A DNA stretch of 51,568 bases from Choristocarpus tenellus KU-1152. Lineage: Eukaryota > Phaeophyceae. The stretch covers positions 1 through 51,568 of the forward strand of contig CAXNAD020000009.1 in the NCBI GenBank assembly GCA_964200185.2, written 5' to 3'. This document shows positions 1 through 13,100 of this stretch, piece by piece; position 1 is the stretch's first letter; the number at the start of each line of letters is the position of its first letter. A program made the position numbers and the translations under genes. The notes under the pieces were generated by a model. That model was not told where the DNA came from and ran no database searches. It saw only the letters and a list, made by a program, of their open reading frames with translations.

Positions 1-11
1 GGGGGGGGGGG

Positions 12-72
<61 letters not shown>
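1..72. repeat. Poly-G homopolymer run
   Basis: Seventy-two consecutive G residues with a single A at position 14. Such runs at a contig edge usually come from signal loss in two-colour sequencing or from end-trimming failure, although a genuine G tract cannot be excluded. No coding content. Confidence 0.9.
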
Positions 73-75
<3 letters not shown>

Positions 76-1400
76 CATGATACAAAAAGCAAAATTAACA
101 CGAATAAAACGGTCTCTATTTCATGTGAAGTAAAGTTTCATTTTGCCCAGCAAAGTCCTCCACCCCTTGACCTTGGAATCGCCAAGACATGATGCTAAAC
201 AAGAACTCCCAAGAGGGAAAGGGACAGAAGAACTACTATGTTCCATTCACAGAGTAGAATGGAAGTACAAAAATTGAAAGTGCCACGATTATATTGTCAA
301 AAACAAAAAATACATAAGCTTCTTCGCCTGAGGCAACCGCCTTCCACTTCAATCCCCAATACCTAAGCCAACTTTCCAATACATGTCCAAGGCCACAGTT
401 TGAGGGGACCTTCCTGGTAAGTCTTACCAAAGATTGATTCAAGGGTGGGGATCATGGCACAACATGGACATTGACAGCAACAGAAAGAACAGTTGTATTT
501 TGCATCAAATGAATGGAATTATTTGATTCTCCAACCTTTTTGGTATCCAGGAGCACAACATACCTTTCCCCACACATGTCAGTTGGTCTTGAGCCTTCAC
601 CCATGAGGGCACCCTCCACACTCCACCCACCCTCAATTGCAGTACTGGGCATGTCAAGCCTCGCTGGTCCTTCGGCATGTGCCTCCGTTCGTTCCCACTC
701 AGCAACACATTCCCATCCTCTTCAAGAAAAATAAAATGCATTGTCACGTTAGTTCTTCACACCACATCAGGTCGTAACATCTAAGGGGGGTGTCATTGAC
801 TTAAGAACCCCTATGACTGCTTCGTATTCCATGTGTTTTGGGTGTAGAGGGTGCTTTCGGAAAACAAAGTATTCAAAACTAATCATCTCTGGTACAGCCA
901 CACACTCTTAAAGAAGATTAACTACATTTCAGACATGGGCATAGGGAATATTGCACAAGGTTCAAAAAGTCTTGAAAATAAAAAGATTTAAAATAGGCCC
1001 CCTTATTCTTGATGGTTTTACTCATTAATCTGACGTAACATGTACAAAATCTAAGGCAACTGAGGTTGTCAAAGTGTCTGTTGACAAAATTATTGTGGTA
1101 CATTTTGCATGCGATATGCATTTGGGTGGATGGATGTCCCCCTGGATCTTTGTCCGTGATACAGGTAGTAGTGAATTGACCTTCATCCTGGTTCTTGTTT
1201 ATAAAAATGAAAATATTTTCTTTCTTAAACATGTTTCATATTTTCGAAATGTGTTTAGTGCAGCTTCATACACAGTCTAGTTGCTAGAAACTTCTTTGGA
1301 AGTACTACTACCTCACACACTGAAGGTGTTGCACAGAGGGTGGTGAACAAATGGAGGCATAGAAGGAGCTGGAAAAGGCACGGCAACAACAGAGCACAGA
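73..1400. other. Noncoding stretch, nothing recognised
   Basis: Only short open frames (about 70-100 codons) on both strands that overlap each other and show no domain, splice pattern or codon bias. Likely the distal 3' flank of the FANCI-like gene or ordinary intergenic DNA. Confidence 0.5.
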
Positions 1401-1449
1401 CCCCAAAATGCTACAGGGAGTGGGGTAACATTTGAGTAGAATCTGTGAG

Positions 1450-2200
1450 GTCTGCTCTATGCTGACGATGTGGGCATTGTGTGTAAGACCCCAAAAAGTT
1501 TGCCCAGGATAATGACATTGATGATGAAGATGGTCAGGTCATTCGGGCTGATAGTGTTGAGTTGAAGACAGAGGCCATATGCCTTTGACCTGCCAAGAAG
1601 GCTACAGACAACATGAAGATCCATCCGGGTTTAGGGCCAGAACAACAAGCAGACAGACATGTTTGTATACCTTGCAGGCAGCGTAAGTGTTGAATCAGAT
1701 ATTACTGCTGAATCAATCGGCGGATCCAAAAAGCCTGGGGCTGTTTCTGCATTACCAATATGTGTTACATGACAGAACCACAGGTGCATCGATTGATCCT
1801 AAGATTAAAATGACCATGGATGAAGCTCTTAAGGTCCTGTTATATGGTTATGTGATATGGACACTTTGCCAGGTTCAATATGTGGAGCTTTGCTCTCGCT
1901 GCCATCACATTCCTCTTACTCTGCATTTAATTTAACAAACAGTAACACACCAATCACATATTGTCCTGCAAAGATGTTCTTGTGGAGATCGTGAGAGTAT
2001 CAGGGCTGTTTTGGTAAAAAAGAGACTCCTGTCTGTAGGGTCAATTTCCTGAGTAGGAGATAGCAACTCACAAAGGCATTCATGTTCAGGGACCTTCCAG
2101 ATGGAAAATGGAACCAAGGTAGACAGGAGAAGAACTGGTGGATGTGCCTTGCAAGACGACCTTGGGAACTCAGGATCATGGTTGAGGGATGGAGTCCAAG
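1450..2200 (+). mobile_element. Decayed LINE: C-terminal part of a non-LTR reverse transcriptase ORF
   Basis: The plus strand carries the signature of a LINE-type reverse transcriptase tail, broken by frameshifts. In order: the catalytic YADD box in LYADDVGIVCKTP (YADD at 1,458-1,469); a block reading roughly RSFGL at about 1,540; the segment SDITAE followed in another frame by the usual 'NRRI..AW' region near 1,700-1,730; KMTMDEALKVLLYGYVIWTL near 1,808-1,867, which corresponds to the family's 'K..VLLYG..TWTL' motif; ESIRAVLVKKRLLSVGSI near 1,993-2,046, matching the 'R.RRL.FAG.I' motif; and GRQEKNWWMCL near 2,120-2,153, matching the terminal 'G.QEK.W..C' motif. This order is typical of LINEs common in algal and other protist genomes. 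Frameshifts and stops show it is dead. The 5' end of the ORF and the endonuclease are absent. Confidence 0.85.
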
Positions 2201-3220
2201 GGAAACAAATCAGCACAGATGATACGGGTATGTGATTGCCAGCCCAAAGAGTTTCATGGAAGAGTGACATTCTACGGAAGTTGTGATAGTTGACATTCAC
2301 CATGCTAAAGCAGCAGCAAAAGCAACCAAAAAAAATCAGGGGACATGGACACTCACCATTATCTGCTGAATACTGCTTTCCTCACTATTATATCTGGTTC
2401 TTTTTGGAGTGACGACTTTTATCTCTTGCTTTCGCCTTTTGTGGAATATACGTTATGAGTGGTGTTTTTGATTGGACGGACCTTATGCGACAAAAAAAAA
2501 CTGTGTCCCCGCAGGACCTGGTGATGTGTGATGACATTGATGGCGTTCTATCCAAAGGATTTGGGTTTTAATACTGCATTACATCGTATTTGCATTTTAC
2601 AAAGAAATTTTATACCAAGTAGTACTGCTTTTCCCTACCTTTCGAACACCGGTTTGGGACTCAACTTCTAGGACGCTTTTGTTCATATTTTATAGAAAAG
2701 GTTCATTTGATATGTCACTCTTCCCTGATCACTCACTAGCAATGCCCTCACAATCTATCAGCGCTGAGCGGTGAATTGGAAAGATCAGGATCCTTGTGCT
2801 TCACAGTTATAATTTTGTCTGCAGCGAAGTCAACTGACGAACTGTGATGCCTGAAGTTGAGAGGTCGCTTTGGGGATTGCACGATTGGGTTGGGAACAAT
2901 CTCAACCTAATGTCGTCCAATGAAGCAGCAGATTATTTTATGTGGTACCTGAAAACTGTGCACAGCGCCCCCTGGTCTCAGATTCACACTGCTCAAGACT
3001 GTTCATGAGATGCAAGTAAATACTACACGGGTATCACAATAGTATTATGGGTTTTGAGGACTTTGTAACAGGCTGAATCACAGGGAAATACAAGCCTGTT
3101 AAAGATTGTGAGTAGAGGGTTGAGGTTGAATGTATGAACGGGGAAGAAGATAACGGTAAAGTTACTACCCTTGAGTAAAGCTTCCAAATGTTCGCAAAAA
3201 AAAAAGACATCGAAGCTGAA
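2201..3220. other. Noncoding stretch
   Basis: No protein-like frame after the LINE tail. The 20-bp string at 2,580-2,600 (ACATCGTATTTGCATTTT) recurs at about 3,675 inside the inverted-repeat cluster, hinting at related repeat debris. Confidence 0.4.
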
Positions 3221-3228
3221 TACGACTG

Positions 3229-3312
3229 AGGGATTGAGAACATCATTGATTGAGAACATCATTGATTGAGAACATCAATGAAGAGAGCAAGCTGAGGGAT
3301 TGAGAACCTCAT
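3229..3312 (+). repeat. Short tandem repeat, 16-bp unit
   Basis: The unit TGATTGAGAACATCAT (with GGGATTGAGAAC variants) is repeated about three times back to back from 3,229 to 3,282, with a further diverged copy at about 3,297-3,312. Confidence 0.75.
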
Positions 3313-3609
3313 TGCTCCCCCTGAGTGCTAGAGTTTGAAGAGGATGTATATTAGAAGAGAATGATGAAGAGCAGGAGGAGGATGCGGATGAACAGATGGA
3401 TGGAGACATGGCAACCTGTGTAGACATTTACACTAAGGAAAGAATCAGGGGCTTACACAGTTGCACTTCACTGTTTGGTTGGCCTCTGACTTTAAGGCTT
3501 GTCCAAGTGTATATCAATCGGAATATGTAACTGTAAGATCTGATAAGATTTGCTAGCATGGTCACAATGACTGTTGTTCAATTTGCCGTGGTAAGAAACG
3601 ACTGCAGAG

Positions 3610-3780
3610 GGGATTTTCAGCAGTTATTGTTGCAGTTTTCACGTCTTGAATTATTGAAAATATTTTCTTGTGTACATCGTATTTGCATTTTCAGCAACAA
3701 TAACTGCTGAAAATTATTTTGCAAAAACATAATATACACAAGAAAATATTTTCAGCAGTTATTGTTGCAGTTTTCATTTG
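3610..3780. repeat. Interleaved direct and inverted repeats
   Basis: TTTTCAGCAGTTATTGTTGC occurs at about 3,613 and again at about 3,749 in the same orientation, and its reverse complement (AACAATAACTGCTGAAAA) lies between them at about 3,699. A second pair, GAAAATATTTTCTTGTGTA at about 3,656 and its reverse complement at about 3,733, is nested in the same block. The segment can fold into alternative hairpins and looks like the product of template switching or a foldback element. Confidence 0.8.
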
Positions 3781-5640
3781 ACCTCACAGTATGTTCTGGT
3801 CTATGGTTGGAGACTGTTTTCGACAGTATTGTTCTGGCTGTACTTTTGACTTGATGGTAGGGTTGCCGTTTGTATATTTACAACACAGTTCAGCTGTACC
3901 TATTTTCCCCATAGTCAATAAAGATGACAGCACGAACCTTCCACGGTTGTTCGCAGTAATGACAGTTACCCTAAACTGTTCCTTGTACAGGAGAGTGAAA
4001 GTAGTACTAAATAGAAGAATATAGTCTGGCGAGCCACCAATGAAAATGGACATCCTGGAATTCCACTGAGTAAGAAAGTGGAGACTGGTGAAGCAGTGTG
4101 GTGGTATACATTTGCCTCAACACCATTCTAGAGCTAGAACCATAGAAGTAGACAAAACTTTGTAGTGAACATCCTTTAAGGGGACATTGATCATTGTATT
4201 ATTAGTTTTCAAAGAAGAAGTTTTGAGAGAGGTGTGTTACCATTGATGACAACTGTTCACACGTCAGAGAAATCAAATCTGATTTGTGGAGTACAAATCA
4301 ATATCTTACAGATCAATGGCCGTTCCTGTTATTAATCTGAGTTACACACGTTGGGGCATATCCCCACAAATCTAAGATAAGGAGTTAACTCTTTCATTTG
4401 TGGATCTGAATCTTTTGTACTAATATTTCTGAGAGTGGTACGGAACAAAATTTTCGACAACAAGACAAGATGTTGACAAACAAACACACCTTGATTTGTA
4501 CAACCTATGGTCACAAGGGCAAGTCATTGTAGAGGGATTCAAATCAATGTGTCGTTATCAGGGAAGCATTTCCGAACAGGGCTTCTACATTATGTTAGTT
4601 TGGAAGGGGGGGTGATAATTTTTTATACAACCCATAGAACAAGGGAACGAAGTACTCCTTGTAATCACAGTAGTAGTCGCCTAAGATTTGTACATGATTG
4701 TTCTTTCCCACTACTAGCAGTATTATATTTTAACACTATCAGATTTGTACACAATTGTTCATTCCTATTAAACAACAAGATGAGGTTTGTAGGTGAGGAT
4801 GAGGTAAGGGCAGACTACCAATACATATTATTATCTTCTGTCAACACATAGGGATAAATCACTTATACACGCTGATAAAATGGTGAGTGATATATACAAA
4901 TCATGTGTACATAGTAACCAACAAGGTTATATTAAAAAATCGGGAGTTGTACTCATGTTCCTGAACATCGAGTTGTACTCATGTTTTCTGTACCGATATT
5001 TGAAGCACAAATGAGGTAAATCATGATTTGTCTGACATGAGAATAGTACCAACAGTCACTATGGTGTGGTAGGGGAGTTCTGATGGTTGTGCATGTTTTT
5101 TCAATATCCCCATGGTGGCCAATGATTGCCTGCAGATTTATAACAGTAGAATTGTGGTATAGACCATCCATCAACATTTTCCCCAACCATATAGGGCCCT
5201 TGAAATAATGAGCCAGCACGAGCATGAGACAATTCAATGCTTCAATTCTTTGGTAACCCAATAATCAGTCAACAAGGTCTGGAAGGCCAGCCCATATGAT
5301 AACATGCAGGGACGCATAATATATATTCATCGAGGCTTGTATCACTCTCAATGACACTATCTATACCCACACAAGCACCTTAACATACAGTCTCTGCCGG
5401 TGTATGCTTACCTCATGCAAAACCTTGAAATATCACTGTTTTCCCACCGATAAGTAACTTAGGGTTAGGGTTAGGGTAACTTCCACGCCATTCTAATCAT
5501 CTTACAACACCTGTGATAACTTCACGCCGTGAGCAACCTATCAATATATTTTTCTTTTTTGCTTGTATCACCAAAGATATTATATCAATGCCCCTTGCCC
5601 TCAGCTGTTACTTCATATTTTTAGTTATCCAATTTGTGTA
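3781..5640. other. Noncoding stretch with small internal repeats
   Basis: A 114-codon plus-strand frame at 4,507-4,851 is the longest open frame, but it contains internally repeated DNA (AGATTTGTACA.. at about 4,684 and 4,740) and resembles no family I know. I do not call it a gene. No promoter or RNA gene recognised. Confidence 0.4.
5461..5479 (+). repeat. Interstitial telomere-like repeat (TTAGGG)n
   Basis: About three tandem TTAGGG units. Shorter telomere-like strings occur at about 17,398 (GGGTTAGGGTTA) and 24,182 (AACCCTAACCCTAAC, opposite orientation). This is compatible with a TTAGGG-type telomere in this organism, or with chance low-complexity sequence. Confidence 0.6.
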
Positions 5641-5679
5641 AGAATGTTAAAACTTATGGCCATATTCCTACCAACTTCT

Positions 5680-5945
5680 TCCTTCCATAATACAATAATA
5701 ATAACCACAATAAGAATGTAATAGAAAGAATAAGAGTGTAATCCGGTGGTATATTTTTAATGTAATGATCACCTCTAGAGACTATGGGAGTGAGACAAGG
5801 CAACATGTGTCTAAATTGTTCCTTCCATAAGAATAAGAACATAATACTCTGGAGTAGAAAGAAGAATAATGTAATCTGGTCATACACTTTGAATGCGATG
5901 AACAACACTAGAGACTATGAGAACTAAACAAATGAACCCATGTCT
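5680..5945. repeat. Imperfect tandem duplication, about 130-140 bp
   Basis: The block beginning TTCCTTCCATAA at about 5,681 (AATAA-rich, then a string like GTAATCTGGT, then CTAGAGACTATG) recurs from about 5,818 in the same order, with substitutions and small indels. Confidence 0.6.
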
Positions 5946-6138
5946 CATGTTTTGTTCGAGCACCACAAAAGATATCAATCAAACCTATCAATCAATTTTG
6001 CATTGGGACACTCACAACTCAACTTGACAAGAAATTGATACCTCAGCACTCTAGGCAGCATATAAAACCCAACAAGCACTGTGTCTGCTGCTCAGAAGCC
6101 CCTTTGTGCCCCAAATACGTTCCCATCAATCCAGGTCA

Positions 6139-6648
6139 TTACCCCATATCCCACCTTTTAATGGAGGAATTGTTGTTTCCACCACCCTGTCGAGTCCAGT
6201 CATCCACAAGATCTGCACCCAGGGTTAGCTGTTTCTTGTGCTCCCTTTGTTGCTTTTGTCCTGTGTCCCTTCTGTTGCTCATGCTTGGGTCAGTAATGAC
6301 TCCAAACGCGAAATGGAGTCGCTGCAGTGATACCAACGCGTCTAGTTTCTCAATCAGACCAGCCCCAGTCCCTTGTCCAGTCATCTCAGGAGTCTTTTCT
6401 CCCATGCCCAATCCACCAAGCATCACTCCTCCTGTCCCTGCCAGTCTTTTTTCCTTACTTGCTTGGGATGAATAACTCTTCCCCTTTGGCCTCTTTCTGC
6501 CTTCCTCAGCAACAACTGTAGCTTGTGCTTGAGCTGGAGGGGGGAAGGGTGTGTGTGGGCCATTGACACCATGGAGTCTTAGGCCCTGACAAGCAGTTTC
6601 AATAGAGGAAGAGAGCCGATCACTTTGAAGGACCAGACCAGGGACCAT
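6139..6648 (-). CDS. FANCI: FANCI-like terminal exon 25 (510 bp) with stop
   Basis: The acceptor follows a 45-base pyrimidine-rich tract ending CCCAACCAG, phase 0. It encodes MVPGLVLQSDRLSSSIETAC, equivalent to FANCI '[20 protein letters not shown]', then a proline/glycine-rich tail with basic clusters (RKRPKGK, KEKR, REHKKQ) and ends SSIKRWDMG at TAA (6,139-6,141). Human FANCI also ends in a basic, disordered tail. The frame is open upstream to about 6,798, but that part reads as the acceptor tract. Confidence 0.77.
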   Translation of the reverse strand: MVPGLVLQSDRLSSSIETACQGLRLHGVNGPHTPFPPPAQAQATVVAEEGRKRPKGKSYSSQASKEKRLAGTGGVMLGGLGMGEKTPEMTGQGTGAGLIEKLDALVSLQRLHFAFGVITDPSMSNRRDTGQKQQREHKKQLTLGADLVDDWTRQGGGNNNSSIKRWDMG

Positions 6649-7144
6649 CTGGTTGGGTTGGGTGGGGAAGGTTGGGTAAGGTGCAACAGGGGGGAGAAGC
6701 TTAGTGGTGATATCATTATCAAAGGGGAGGGAATAGGTACAGAGGGACAGCTTAGCATCTAGGAGTCTCCGACTTAGAGGAGAGAGAAATAGAAACAATA
6801 ATAGGATACAATTTCACCTCATAATTTGCAAAAATATTCTATGACGCTCATGGTTATTCCAGTATTCTCTACAGGAAATGAAGAACAAGTGGCATCTGCA
6901 TCTAATGTTATGCTTCCAACAAGACACATCAAAATCGAAGGAAAAAGTACACCAATGGTATAGCAGGTATAGCAGGTATAGTATAATGACTTAAATGATG
7001 TATGTACATGTTTTGCTAAAGTGGCTTAGGTTGAAGTGCAACTATCACCTGATGAAAATGATGAGGCTCAATATTTTGCTTTCAATTTCATTGTGATGCT
7101 CTTTGTGGTCTCACATTGTGTGAGGCTTCTGTTCACTCACAAAC

Positions 7145-7179
<35 letters not shown>

Positions 7180-10100
7180 CACACACACAGGCACACACAC
7201 ACACAGGCACACAGGCATACACACACACACAAACACCGCACCTCCATAATATGAGCAATTTCGCAAACCCAGAGTAACTCTATGCATAGTTTTCCATCAA
7301 CAAGAAATATGAGCACGATATACCCTGAGGTGAAAACAACCAATTCTACAAAATTCTTGAGTTAGGTCATCATTGATTTACTGAAGAGGTTAGAACTTGG
7401 GCCAAGTGAAACAAACCTGTCATGCAAAAAACATTTAAAAAAGGTCAACAAAACTTTTCGATCTATCTTAAACATTGACATCTCAAAATAATACTAAGAC
7501 ACAATTAAGAGGTAACACCCAAATCTCATTCTTACATTCGACTTCATAAAGTACTTATTCCCAAGTAGTCTAGGTGGTAGTAATTTGGTGTCAGTAGAAA
7601 TTTAAATATAAGAAAATTTGGAGTGATTGATGGTTGTGATGTCGGGGGGCGAAGGTGATATTTAATTACCAACTCACAAGTACAGATTACTTCAAACAAA
7701 AAATAGTGGAACAGTGCATAAGATCATCCCAAAAATGACAGTTAATTACCGTTCTAACATATTTTTTGTCGACAAACTTTGTATAGTTCACAAACACCCT
7801 ATTACAGCAGGTGCTAGAGTGGGGCGGTACATGTGCATGTTGGGACTCACAAACTTAGGAAACAATGTACTGGAGTATCAGAGGGGGGGAGTACTGATAA
7901 GCTTAATACCACCAAAAATTCTACTAAAATGACAGCACGTGTGGAATACCAGAACTTAGATCATCAACAACTCAATCTGGGTAGTAAAAATGACAGCTGC
8001 CTCTACAATACTGTGTTGCAAAATGAAATTAAAATACCTGCATGTCTTCAGTACATTCTGCAATGTCACTGCTACTAGGTTCCTGTTAGCCTACAATATT
8101 TCATGCCACAAACAATGTCAGCATATGGGTATTGAGCTACATTAGAGTATACCAACACATAGAAAAAATTATGGGCGGCATTATCTTACCTAAATTACAG
8201 GATACACAGCAGAATACATGCCTAACCTCCATGAACAAAAACTGTACTGTGTACAAGTTTATCAAGTGTTAGCAAGGCTTTACATACCCTGCAGCTTGTA
8301 TTGAGCGTTATCTAGTAAGCTAAAATGCACTTGAATCTCTACCTTAATTCCTCTTGAAATTATTTGGTTGGCTAAACAAAAGAATAAAGCCTATTTTCCC
8401 CTCAGGTCCCATGCAAATCAAGATACCTCAAGGGAAATAAATCCTCACCTTCAGAAGTTTTTCCAGTGAAGCATGATGGGGGGAGCGTGATTGCTGCCAT
8501 GATGACGGAGTTTTGGAGGGGGCAAGGGGGGTAAGACTCCTCTTTGACACTGCAGCGCATTCCTTGATCTGCAACATACCGCACCAGAAGGTAAAATTAT
8601 TGGAGGAATTAAATGGAGGTTGTCAGAAAGGGCAGGATTGGGCACACATTGGCAGTGGGGGCTATTGTCAGAAAGGGCAGGGTTGAAGACCTCAGTGCTC
8701 CAGTAGGTGTCACATGTATGGGTGCTGGTGTTGGAGAGGGATTGGCAGCTGAACTTAGAAGTCAGGGATCAGATATAGTGCCCTAGCACCATGCATCTGC
8801 TCAAACATCAAGGAATACCCAAGTATCACCATACCAACTGGTTGAACAAGGCAGGGGGTGGGGACACGGGTTATGCAGAATGCTAATACAACTAGAAAGA
8901 TTGTGATCTCTGTGCACAAGAAGCAACAGTGGGTGGGAAGGTATTATGTTTGCACTATGGTCAGCAAAGTCATCAATAACTTCCTCACAAGACTGGTATT
9001 GTAATGTTACCATTCTCTTGGAGTGAATCAACTGCGAATGAGGAATTCCAAAACAGTAATGGTGGGACTCAAAACCAAAATGCAATAGTTTTGATATGAT
9101 ACACCAATCAGTATCTCGTAGCTATCATGCAAAGGATTAAAACAAGCCAATGTAGCTTATTGTTTAGGCACAAAAATTCAAGAACATTATTCCTCTAAGG
9201 AATAAAATAAACATATCATCTTGGTAACCCTTCACTGGTCAGGTTGACATCATGGTCGCTGCGATTGGAGGTTCCAACCTTTACATTAAAATACATTAAA
9301 TTACATTAATTTTTTTGTCAAGTATCTTCCCAATACATCAGAGCAGTTAAAATATTTCATCACTAAAATGGTCGTAACAATGACTCTTGATTTTGAGATC
9401 CACCAATAATTGAAAGTCTGTAGTGCTGTAAGGAATGAAATCACAATAGCTTCCTGAGGAACAGGTATTGAACCATATTTCAACTACGAAGAAAAGGTTA
9501 CCCACACTCTCTTGTATTGCTCAGCTCGAACTGTGAGACAGCACAGAGAGACCTCAACCAAAACACATAACTAAAACACATAACCAAACAGAGATATCTA
9601 GACCTCTATTCTGCGCACCTCCAATTCAACATCAACAACAAAATAAGCCCACCTCCCATTCTTTTGCCATACATTTTTCACCTCTCTACATAGCCATCTG
9701 ATAGCTGCCACTGTCCCCACAAGTTCCTCTAGTAGTGGTCGCATAAGGCTTGGAATACCGTAATCCACTGAACTCTCCTCTGGCTCTCCCCCCCCCCCAG
9801 TGAATTTTTCCCCTGATCCTGCATCTCCTACCAAAGGGTTTAAGGTGCACCTCCATGCCAGGCAGTAGTCTAGTTGCCATTCAAGAGATCTGTTCAGGCG
9901 GTACAGGAATGGGAACTTAGCGCAATTCCCTACATTTGCCAAATCACCTTAGCAACAGTTGTAATGCTCAATACACTTGCAACAAACTGGGTACCACAAC
10001 ACAGACTGTTCTGGATTTTGTAAAAAAAAATAAATCTTAACTTTGCCTTCCATCACATGCCCCCTGATATTCTCCAGTCCCATCAAAAGGATACCGGGAT

Positions 10101-13100
10101 AGATAAGACAAAACACACACTAATTTTTTCTACTCTGCTATCCTTGTACTTCAAAGTACTAAAAACAAAATCCAGAAACAATATTAGTGCTTTGAACTAA
10201 GTTGAATTGCAGTTCAGCTGTTATTATTCTAGACTAGCACATGATAACCATCACAAAAGTTGTAGGGTGATACTCTTGTGCAACAATGAAGGGTATAGCA
10301 TGGTCCGTTTAGTATCATACCCTCATAACGGTAACAAAATGCAGGCCAATATTTGCTAGGACCTACAGAGGTGTGCTATGCACCTAAGAAAGCACATTAT
10401 TCACGTTTCAACACTCTTTAGAAATAGGAAACTATCCCAATAGTTTGCAAGACTCTACCAAACCTTTCCTGGCCTAGTTATCAAGTGCTTCTAGCCGAGA
10501 ATACAACAAACCTCGAAATAGCCACTTGTGCACTGACTTATACAATCTATCCCAAGCAATCCTTCACAGTCCCTTCCTAGCAACACCTCCTCCCCCTTGC
10601 CCCCATCTCATCTGCTAGTCAAACAATAGCATGCTTTGGTAATGTTCCTTAGCAGGATTTTCCCTCAATCACGGTTACATCACCAATAAACTGTTTTAGT
10701 TGAACATCTTCAATTTTTGTCAAGCATGCATACTTTGACACCCACCTCTGCCCCAGCAATTGTGTAAGGTTCCCAATTTGATAGGGCTTCAAAAAGAAGT
10801 AAACAGACAAAACACATATAACTGCTTCTCAAACTCTCCAGCAATGTTCACTTCATGCATATTCCATTGACCATGTCATAGACTCTTGCAGTGTCCAAAA
10901 CCCAATAAATTGCTAATACCTGAATGCACCTTGAACCAAGTTCCAAGTAATCGATTGCAGTTATAAATGGTAGTCCTATCCAAGATCTGGTTCAATTCTA
11001 GGTTTCAAGCTTCAGAACAAGTTTATTCTTACTGATTTTCCCATCCCCACTTTCAAACATGTCAAAATTCACTGGTGGCACCCATAGTCTGGGATCCCAA
11101 GGTCTTCAAGACCTTGCCTCCTCAGAAATATGCTCAAGAGATATTAATTCATACTCAGCACATGTCTCAGCATATGCCAGCAAATAACTATTCATAATTT
11201 GATCTATCAAGTCAGGGACTAGATGCACATCCTCATGAGCCCATCATTGCCTGTGCTGGGACCTGCTCTCAACCATTTTTCTGATCTTTCTGCTGGCACA
11301 ACAATCAGGATCACCGATTTGGGTAGAGGATAGAATGTGCAAAGTCCTCAAATCAACATATTTTGATATGTTGGAAAACAGAATGTATGCATACTGTCTC
11401 TGAAATATGAAAGCCCACAGTCTCCCTGTAGTTCTACATTGGAACTCATGCTGTCACCTACACTTGTTGACAAAGCTGAAGTCGAATCACTCCCCCACAG
11501 AGGCCTATACAAACACGAAGGAGACTATGAAATGGTACACAACCACAAACATTCTGGGTAGGGAATAAGGGCACAGTACTTTGTTACTGAACATTTTTTA
11601 TTGAGATATACAGATTATAAACATTGTTTCCACCGCCTTCACTTTAACCTGGAGCAGGCTGACTTGTGATACTAAGGTCCCTCCCTCTCCAGCTACCAAG
11701 TATTGTGTCCTAAATCTTGTGCAATCAAATCAACCAGTTCACGTTTTGTCAACATTCCACCCTTATCTTCATCCCAATCAAGTGTGTAACACATTCTTCT
11801 TTTATGGCACACTTTTACTCCTGGTTGTTCAGTGTGCTTTCAACATCACAAAAAGAAAGAGTGTACGACCAGCGGGGAAGTAAACTCCAAACCTACAGCC
11901 ACCTAAAACAGTTGGTTTGACCACATAATGGTTGGTTGAACCAAGGAGCGCATTGTTCACACGGCACTACTCAACCAGATTTTACACTACTAAACCAGAT
12001 TTTCCTGATGAAAAAAAGTGCTAATGTAACTTGTATTCTAACCAAGGCTCACACTTGCAGGTGTGCTGGTTTCACTCGTTTGCCTCAAATTGGAGTCTGA
12101 TCTCCATGATATACCACCTCAGCAATACTGAATAATTATCATCAAAGCACCTCAACTATTATATGTGCCTTCATTACATCTATGTTTGCTCTTGCATTGA
12201 TACATCCGTGGCAGAGTCATGGTACATGAGGCTCACATTAAACCTTAATTGATTAGGTCAAATCTATCCTGCAACATTCCTGACCAAGAGATTCTTCACA
12301 TCATACCTCGTCATAATGTCAAACAGGATTAACACTCCTACCTGAGAGCTGGAGCACAGCACCGGGCCACAGGCAGAACACATCTCCGTAAGAGACCACC
12401 CAATGTCTGCCCTCCTCCAGAGCCCCCCCTTATCACGCTCTCTGCTTCCCCATTTGTTCTCTTGATCGATATATTCGTCCTGTAGAAGCAAATGTGATGG
12501 TATCTCAGCTCAAATAAGCGCTCTGGAAAAGGTGACTTTGAGCAAAGTTTCATATTTTTCTCAATGTAGAAAATTGTCTGCCACCTGTTTCGAAATGGAT
12601 TTCAAAACATGTCCCAGAAAAATCGGATACATACTTCAATCTAGAGACTACAGCAAATTTCCAAAGATGTTTAACACAACACAACTGCTCACACGGCATC
12701 AAATTGCTGCCTGTTAACTTTACTCTAGGGTCAGAAATCGACATTACAAAGTCGAGGGACAGCAAAAAATGGTCCCAAAGGAGTTGATGAGAGTTCGAAT
12801 GAAGCAATATGGGAAAACATGCTCAACCGTTCATCAAACATTTCTTGATGCTCAACATCAAACATGTTGAGCATGACATTACTCGTGGTGATTATAGGCA
12901 TGATGAAACGATGTATGGAACTCTGTAATGCGCGTTGCCCGTAGGGACTGCAACCTCTGTTGAGAAGGATTATATTATAGGATTATATTACGTGACTGAA
13001 TCAACAGGCGGTAGCACAAAAGTGCAGGTGGGCAAAGGTTCCTTTTGCCCATTACCCAATAGGCCACCACATTTTGCTTCCATGAACCATTGTAAACCTC

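Noticed and set aside
6035-6475. Plus-strand ORF of 146 codons
   Set aside because: Antisense of the terminal exon, proline-rich shadow.
7137-7343. Cys/Val-rich minus-strand ORF
   Set aside because: Translation of the CA microsatellite.
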